Assembly (NCBI RefSeq): GCF_963675165.1
Contig: NC_087392.1
Span: 2,185,001 to 2,249,000, forward strand
Length of the DNA stretch: 64,000 nt
Reading direction: 5' to 3'
Origin: Halichondria panicea
Taxonomy: Eukaryota > Porifera > Demospongiae > Suberitida > Halichondriidae
Of this stretch, positions 56,852-64,000 are shown piece by piece. The notes beneath the pieces are model-generated. The model saw only the letters and a list, made by a program, of their open reading frames with translations, was not told the origin of the DNA and ran no database searches. Every line of letters begins with the position of its first letter. Position 1 is the stretch's first letter. Position numbers and translations under genes: made by a program.

Positions 56852-57545
56852 ATCTCGATATATGTTGGTAAACTTGTTGTAACGTAGTGTGTGTTGGGCC
56901 ATACTGCCACATTATTGAGAGGTCACTGTTTACTGCTCTGAGTCTGGCAGACATAGCATAGGGTAGCTAGCATAATTATAGTTCAAACTCACTTAAGATT
57001 CACAGTAAATCCAGTTTCAGCATGCACCCAACTGATCGTAATCGACGTTGGATTGTTTACAAAGCATTTTACCCTTGCTTCCTCGATACTTTTGTGGTTT
57101 GAAATTATTGTATATACATATTTGAAGACACAATGAAGTAGAGTAATTTGAAATCTTTGTTTTTCCGTTTGCAAATATAAAGAGTCGAGTGATCTTTGTA
57201 TTCTTCTAGACGTTCTTTGAGGTGATGTTCATCCTCAAAAAACACACTGGATCGTGTGGATTTTTGCACATTAATTTACTATTATTCTCTTCTCAAGGCC
57301 CCCCCATCAATGACCCCCCATCGATGAAAAAGTTATGCATGGTAAGTGAACATGTGCATGTATATGCTGAGTGCCCCGTATTACATTTTCAAAATGCTGT
57401 TAGACTGTGTACAGTGTGCTATGTTGGAAGTGCTCAGCAGTTGCCCCTGAATTGTTAGTACTGTATCGGTCATTTGGCATTTGAGCAATTATATTCATCA
57501 TGCATTTGTTTTCCAATAGCATGCGTATTAGCGTATAGCATTCGT
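56852..57545. repeat. Right flank: continuation of the repeat shared with 43866-44660
   Basis: From about 56965 it matches 43955-44650 with small indels. The stretch 56852-56960 has no counterpart in the other copy. Confidence 0.7.
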
Positions 57546-58221
57546 TATTAGATTGATTGGTGGTGAAGTATTAAATCGTGGTGTTATTGTTGTTGTAAGT
57601 AGTCTATAGCTGTGATCGTATAACTATACGGTTCAAAACTATATAGTTATTGTAGCCTACAAGGGCTCTTCATCATTAATTGTTTGGAGGAAGAGCAAAG
57701 ATATAGGAGTTGACTGACTGGTGCCACTTAATTAGAGTTCCTATTGTTTGCATGGTAATCCACTCACTCTCTCTCTCTCTCTCTCTCAGGTGAACTAAAG
57801 AGGTGTCTACAAGAGAGCCAGCTGCTTAAACGAGGGGACAGGAGATCAATTATCTGAGCCATAATTATGAACAATTAATGCGATTATGGAATGGGCCTCA
57901 AACTTGGATTGGACCTGTTTTACCATGCATGACGACCATGCAGTACTCCCACACTCTGATTGGTCATTTATGACAATTGAATAGAATTTGCTCGGAACTT
58001 TTGAAGCAACGAAGCCATCAACTATTAGAGTGTGGCGCATGTTGACTCTATATACTGCTGTACTTTAGTACCACAACGTATGACTTTTGATAAAATTCAT
58101 CAGCATTGTATGAGAACCAGTATTATAAAATTATTGGGCAGCGGTATTGGGTAATAGAATGCAAACTAAATCATTTACAGTCGAGTGTGTTCATCCACGA
58201 ATCATTTACAGTTGAGTGTGT
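57546..58221. other. No gene seen between the transposon cluster and the lipid transfer gene
   Basis: Holds a (CT)n run at 57768-57788 and a 22-bp direct repeat around 58170-58220 (ATCATTTACAGT, GTGTGTTCATCCACGAAT). It will contain the 3' UTR of the minus-strand gene at its right end. Confidence 0.5.
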
Positions 58222-61200
58222 TCATCCACGAATACCGGGACTTCCAGGTAGTCCAATGGATCCAATGAAGTGGGGTTTGCTAGGACACACTGGGGTGGAG
58301 TCACATGAGCTCCAGATCTTGCGACGACTGAAACTGGAGAGGTTCCAACGCTTTGAAAGTTTGCTCCATCGCTTCTTAGAACCCCAGTAAAACTTGGGCT
58401 ACAAGGACAAATAAAGTATAGTGCATGGTTTGTAGAACAAAGAATAATGTTCAGTATATTGCATGGTTTGTATAGCTAACAGAACATTACATACAGTAAA
58501 TTCCAATAGTCACTACATACTGGAAAGATCTTGACTTTTCTTAGCTGGTAGTAAGCATAGATCTCAGCATAGTTGTTGGGCCAGCCGTGGTATATGTTGA
58601 CACAGGCTTTGACCTTCTTGGTGGCATATCGGCAGTAGTGTATGCAAATCTCAGGCTCGAGCTGGTACGTGAAGCTGGCTGCAACCTCCACCCCTCCTCT
58701 CACCGCCAGCTAGAAGGACAAACACACAGTAATGCATTATCACATAATTATGGTACCGTATATCTTCTAATTTATCGGACACTTCTAATTACCCCCGACA
58801 CTCTTTTGGGAAATTTTCCGGACACTCCAGTACTTCAATATTACATTTGTTCTAAATATCCGGACAATACCTTGAAAAGTTGAGTTATACCATTCATAGT
58901 AAGACTTAGAGTGATGCAGTTAGATAGCTTTGAGTAGCTAGTTTTAGATAGCATTGAGTAGCTAGTTTTAGATGATAGCTAGTGCAACTATTCAGTCATA
59001 CCCTGTTCTATTAAACTTAGCTAGCTTGCATGCAGCTGCTTGCTTGTTCTAATTATTTCGGACACTTCGCATGCTCTATAAAAATCTGTTCCAATTATAC
59101 CCAGACAATTTCCAAAATAATTATTTTTTGCTGTCTGATAAATTAGAAGATATACGGTATATTAATTGTACACAGCATGGGGAAATGTAATAAATGCACG
59201 GACAACTTGCACACACTCACAATTATTGTGGCACTGGCTCCTCCCTCTGCCCTCAGGGTGAGACTAGGAATGAGACTGGCACATGCCTTCACCGACGTCT
59301 CGCATACCGTCACTTTCACTTTTAGTCCGAGCTTGGCAGTCATGCCAATATAGAAGTCAAGTGTACCAACATAGATGAAAATGCTGTACTTGAATCGGAA
59401 TATCTTGATGGTTGTACTGTACAGATTCTTTGTGAGGGTGTTGCAACCGGAGGGTAGGGTGCCAGCTTCATTAATGAGTGTCTTACCAACAACTTTAGCG
59501 TAGATCTTCTGATAAATGCTGTTCCCTGTTCTTTGACGTAAGAACTCCGCTCTCAAAGCAGTAGCAGTCTTTCCAAAGGCATGTCCCTTAGCAATCACTT
59601 TGGCAAACAATTTATACCCATTTCCATTTGGCTTGATACCAGCAAATCCACCGGCCGCCACTTGTGCATACACTTTACTGAGACCAAACTTTTTCCCCCA
59701 GATGTACGCTTTGTGTTTTGGATGATTTATGACGTCATTTCTCCTTGAGGAATAGCTAGCAACGAGGTTGTAGATAGAGCTAGAAGCATCCCAGTCTGAT
59801 CCTCTACGCACACGAGCGTCATTGACGTCATCTCTTATGTCGTATGTCTCATCTTCATCAACAGGTCTTTCGATATTTTGAAGGACATTATTGTATTCCA
59901 TCGCACGCTTTGTTCCGAGTTTCTGTAGGTAGTCCATCACTAATGAATGCAGTTTAGAGTCCTCGAAGAAGCCAATGGACGCTAGAGCATCGACGTACGT
60001 ATCATGTGAGTCTTTGTCCTTTACTTTATCCAGTCCTTCGATCAACATTTGCACAATCGCTTCAACTTGATCCTGGAAATGAGCTGAGAGGATGACATCT
60101 TTTAATTGTTCCTGTACCCTTTGATCGACTGAGTGGGCCTTGAGAGCGTTTATGGATGCCAGTTGTATATCGAGATCCTTACTCTTCAAATACTTCAACA
60201 CCGTCTGTATCGTCAGTTTACTGTCAGTGTTCCCCAACGCATGTATGTTATGAATGAGGGGGTGTATCTTCTTACTGGAGTCAATGGTAGCCTCCAGACG
60301 TTCCAGTCGATTGCTCAAATCCTTAACTACGGAGGTTTGTATTCCATGCTCTTTATCGCTCGCCAGGGCCCCATAAGCCAGCAATAGAGGATCCACACTG
60401 GTTGGAGAGGAGTCAATCGCATTCCTCACCATCTCAAGAAACTCAGGACGAGGGTTTCGGGTGAAAGCAATGTGCGTGATGATACCATTTTTTTCTTCTT
60501 GGTCGACAGAGTCATGGTATGACTTGAGAAGAGCCTAGAAGGAATAAAACATTGATTATTATAGCCACCTTCCGGTTAAGCACATACTACCACTACTAAT
60601 AAAATATCTAACAAACAGCAGTAGTTAAATCTACATACAAAATTCTAGGATTAAAACGTGCATATAATATGCATTATGCAAAGGGCATTTTGCTTGTATT
60701 CACCATTTGAGAGTCAAGGTGCCCCTCTATAGCAAGAAGTGGGTAAATGTAGCTCCTCATCTTCTTGTCTTCTATCTTGTCTGATCCCAGCAGCTGAGGG
60801 GAAAGTGGATATTAGCATCTTAAGAAGCCAATATCAAATCACTTTAAGCTAGTGTACTGTCTACATTCTGTTTCTGTTTGATTAATCCAATGCAACACAA
60901 GCAATATAGATAACAATATCAACCTTTTCCAAAAAGGTGATAACCTCCCTGATAGCAGGCTTGGCTCCTGGTGGTGGCTGGTACTCCCCCTCCAGTTCAA
61001 CCAGCTGGTGTAGACGATCGGCTGAGCAATGAAGCATTCAATTGTGAACACCCACACATTGATTGATTGAACACCCATGCATAATGAATAGTGTAACACA
61101 TTGTACCCATGCATACACACAATGTACCTAGACTGTTGTGTTCTGAGTCACTGTGCAATGTTTCCAAGGCTTCCCAGACAGATGGAATTTGGCGTCGAAG

Positions 61201-62683
61201 TGCCTCCAAGAGTCGAAGATCAGTTAGAGCTGTAATGAAAATTTAATAACGAGGAAGTTTATTAAGTAATTAAACTAATTAGCTATGTGTTAATTGTATA
61301 AGTACACTGACTGTAATTGATGTTAGCTCGTAGAGTGTCAGTCACAAGCGTCTGTCCGTCATCCTCCTCCCAAGCTTCACGTGTAGTTCTAGCCACTGCT
61401 GCTCTGCAGAATATCTTCACTAATGTGTACTCTCCCTCTCCCTTCATATCGTTGATGTCTGTGCTACTATCGTAGGTCGCTGGCTGTCCAATGGGCCCTC
61501 TTCCGAACACCTGTCGTTTCGCCCTCCCAAGCACCTCTTGCTCGTACTCAGGAAGTTTTGCCAACACACCAGTTGGATTGATTCGTGCAGCAGGTGAGTC
61601 TAAATCTCCCAACCCTGCGGTAAGCACAACAGAGGTTGATCCTTGAGATCGAGTGAGCACTTTGCCATCATAGATGATCTGCTCATTTGCAGTAATCTGG
61701 ACATCTTCTGTAGGTGTATCCCCAGCTAGGACGTGCACATTGGAGCTTTGCACGGTGCGATACGCTGTGATCTCTGTACCTCTTGTAGTATACCTATGGG
61801 GGGGGGGAGATAATATCCACAAATGTCAATGTATACTGTACACTGTCACACACTTGTAAGCTGATTTGTGGAAAGATGTTGTGTCCTCCTCTTCTTGTTC
61901 AGCTGTTCCCTTGAAATTGGTTTGGAAGGCAGCTACAATGCCCTTCTTAAAGTTGACAGCCTCGCTGCTTTCTCCATCGGGGTAGCTGACCTCAACAATC
62001 TTTCCATCGTCTGTTTGGGTGAAGCAGAATTCACCAGCCATCATTTTATCTTCTGGGGAGATAGGAGGGTCGTGAAAAACAGAATCGTTTGGGTCAAGGT
62101 CTAGGATGTCTTCTTCAGTCGGATCAATAACTTCATCAGTACTGAATGCAATAACATGACATAATATTATATTGATATGAATGTTAGACACACTTCAAAT
62201 GCAATATAGAGTAGTTATAGCTATACACAATAATAATTACATATATACCTGTCATCTTTGACCACGTCACCCCCCACTCTTACTCCACTGACTTTAATGC
62301 AGTAATGCAGGGCATTCTGCCTTCCATACACTCCGGCTGTAAGAATGCACACACACACAGTGTGCACGATGAGAGAATGGACCAACTACATGCACTAGCT
62401 GACAGTACCTGATACACATTGAGAGACGACAACAGCTGACACGGTGGCTACTTGCAGCTCATCACCGTCAAAGCTTCGCTGAGTTGAGGAGTAGCGATAC
62501 ACACAGCTCTGACTGGACTGTAGGGAAGGAACAGAAACACTCAAGACAAAATTCATAAGACAAAATTCATAAGACAAATTCCTATACCTCACAAGAGTCT
62601 GTCGGTCGATACTGAGCCTTGCATACCACAAAGATCGAGGCGATGAAGACTATAGCTGCAACGTATCTTGCTTCTTTCTTCAT
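58222..62683 (-). CDS. Large lipid transfer protein (vitellogenin-N / LPD_N type)
   Basis: About 11 exons and about 1000 residues. Approximate exons: 62585-62683, 62409-62521, 62265-62340, 61858-62141, 61311-61795, 61128-61230, 60914-61018, 60708-60795, 59218-60535, 58528-58709, 58222-58398. A signal peptide (MKKEARYVAAIVFIASIFVV, then CKAQ) is followed by the beta-barrel part (EFCFTQTDDGKIVEVSYPDG, ESSEAVNFKKGIVAAFQTNF), typical of vitellogenin, apolipophorin and MTP N-domains. A helical superhelix follows (LLLAYGALASD; IHALGNTDSKLTIQTVLKYL; DIQLASINALKAHSVDQRVQ). Then comes a beta-sheet domain. The last exons are Cys- and Trp-rich. It is shorter than true vitellogenins, nearer MTP length. 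It presumably binds or carries lipid in secretion or the extracellular space. Start 62683 is chosen for the signal peptide. Confidence 0.75.
58754..59160. mobile_element. 407-bp MITE in an intron of the lipid transfer gene
   Basis: The ends TACCGTATATCTTCTAATTT (58754) and the inverse at 59138-59160 match over 23 bases. TCGGACACTTCTAATT-like motifs repeat inside. The flanking TA fits Tc1/mariner. It lies between the last long exon and the 58528-58709 exon. Confidence 0.8.
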
Positions 62684-63263
62684 TCTCCAAATTTCTGTCT
62701 ATCCACTGCGAGTCCGTAATTTTCAGTTAATTCTCCAAGTTATCTTCAGCGGTTTTATACCCGAGGGCTCCAAGGATGGGCCGAGATTATGACTTGGTAC
62801 ACATTTAAAAAGGAAAGAGGGGGAAGGGATTGTGACTACTGTTTGATGGTCACCCACAAATTTGCTAAAGGGTTTCCTCATATACTGTAGTTTCAATATA
62901 AGGGACGACTATAAGTGACAGTGATAATACTATTACGTCTAACTAGCACTCTAGGTCAACCCACACCATTCACCATTGCAATTACGAGTTGCTAGTAACT
63001 GACAGTAGGATCTTATGCAAAGTTTTCCCTACCCTCCCACTTAATGGGTAACTAGACTCTACATTATTTGACTTAGTCCAACAAAAGCCATCTAGGAATG
63101 CAGTTGTATCCACCTGATGTATGCATGCTGTCATCATTACATCATACTAGACAAGTCTTCAGCAAACATCTAGTTAGTGTGTATGCTTCATGAATCATTA
63201 TCTTCTTGTCGAGGTTGTTGACCACACCCACTATTTTCTGAAATGTACACTCTCCTAGATTTT
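62684..63263. other. Upstream region of the lipid transfer gene; no other gene seen
   Basis: It should hold the promoter of the minus-strand gene. TTTTATACC at about 62752-62760 reads GGTATAAAA on the minus strand, about 70 bases above the ATG, a good TATA box candidate. Confidence 0.5.
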
Positions 63264-63640
63264 TATGCCTCGAGGCGTAGCCGCACGAGGGATACGGTAA
63301 AGCTGACTGTGTGTGTGTGTGTGTGTGTTGTGTGTGTCTGTTCCAGCTGTAACTGCTCAACGGTTGCAATGCGACGAAAGCTAACAGCTTCTATAGGCTT
63401 CTAGCCACGTTCTCTTGGATTTTGATTCGTGGATTAGCAAACTAAAGCTTCTTTCTCGAGTTATGGCTAGTTTGACTCACATTGAAGGCTGTTGCAGTCT
63501 CTTCAGAATCTTTCATAGCATCATCTGTCCGCACAAACTTTCTATTCAACATATGAGTTAGCCTTGCTAAAGCGCTAGCTTTTTGTTAGCTACAATACTC
63601 AGAAAATATCTGTTAAAGTGAATATAGGATTATGATACAG
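63264..63640 (+). repeat. Dispersed hairpin-ended repeat, diverged 5' part
   Basis: Starts ATGCCTCGAGGCGTAGCCGC and has a GT tract at 63307-63328. It then shows the usual body (TATAGGCTTCTAGCCACGTT, TTCTCGAGTTATGGCTAG). The 3' hairpin end is missing. Confidence 0.7.
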
Positions 63641-63689
63641 CCACTTTTATACTTACATGGTCGCACAGGAGGATAGTCAGGGTCAATCA

Positions 63690-64000
63690 AAGGATTCCAG
63701 ATAACTTTAGTTGCATTCCAATCGCCATTTTATAGAAAAGGGAACTTCTTAAACAAGCTGTTTCGGTCCAACGTATTCCCAGTCTTCTCATTTGAATTGT
63801 TTTCTTCATCAACGCATCCACCACTTACTGGTTTTGTCGAGATTTGGGCTTATTGTACTCAGTCTGTAGAGCCTTAACATGCCTATTGAACGAGGTTTCC
63901 TCTTCTCCGTCATCAGGAACAAGTGGAGGGCATACAACCACAGGCCTTTCCTTTTAGGTGAAACTTTAATAGGGTTTGTTTCACTTCTTCTATTATCCAA
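63690..64000 (-). pseudogene. Unassigned multi-copy-type protein fragment
   Basis: The minus strand reads PVVVCPPLVPDDGEEETSFN, RHVKALQTEYNKPKSRQNQ, a stop, then VVDALMKKTIQMRRLGI. This pattern resembles the N-terminal part of repetitive proteins in invertebrate genomes. The stop and the window edge prevent identification. Confidence 0.35.

Noticed and set aside
58106..58390. Plus-strand frame near the lipid transfer gene end
   Set aside because: Antisense to the terminal exon, whose phase and splice acceptor fit the minus-strand gene.
1..64000. tRNA or rRNA genes
   Set aside because: I looked for cloverleaf-type A/B boxes and rRNA core sequences by eye and found nothing convincing. A covariance-model scan would decide.

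Overview
The window is animal nuclear DNA: AT-rich, with short introns flanked by GT/AG sites and conserved metazoan genes split into many exons. A sponge (demosponge-like) host is my best guess from the compact introns, the gene set (a vitellogenin-type lipid transfer protein, CEP57, GALC, ARFRP1) and the transposon load. This is inference, not proof. There are no rRNA genes, CRISPR arrays or bacterial operons.

Layout. Positions 1-370 hold the end of an ankyrin-repeat gene (minus). Positions 2185-11370 are a decayed tandem-duplication block: fragments of the 5' half of the PITRM1 gene (minus) alternate with plus-strand, intronless genes for a secreted M35 (aspzincin) metallopeptidase. The block includes a run of three truncated peptidase copies and one intact copy (7151-8209). 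Positions 12213-20145 hold the complete 25-exon PITRM1 gene (mitochondrial presequence protease), with a broken M35 copy in antisense inside one intron. CEP57 diverges from PITRM1 across about 235 bp and runs 20381-22459. It converges on galactocerebrosidase (GALC, 21 exons, 22645-28288, minus). ARFRP1 follows (28569-29676, minus).

Positions 29.7-58 kb contain no convincing host gene. The stretch is a graveyard of mobile elements: Helentron/HINE-like dispersed repeats, two piggyBac deletion derivatives, a hAT-like element with one of those nested in it, a CR1-type LINE ORF1 with tandem 115-bp 5' monomers, Crypton-like, ULP1-like and DUF7869-like remnants, and two elements with 6-bp target duplications and TATGG termini. 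The larger of these two (51671-56845) is nearly complete. It encodes a DDE integrase and, convergently, a protein with a coiled coil, a zinc finger and a HECT ubiquitin-ligase domain; it looks like the IS3EU superfamily. Positions 58222-62683 hold a large lipid transfer protein gene (minus), with a small MITE in one intron. The last 1.3 kb is repeat-derived.

The most interesting items are the integrase plus HECT transposon and the antisense M35 cluster that was amplified by local duplication of PITRM1. In that cluster the copy still inside the host gene is broken, while the one intact copy lies outside it.
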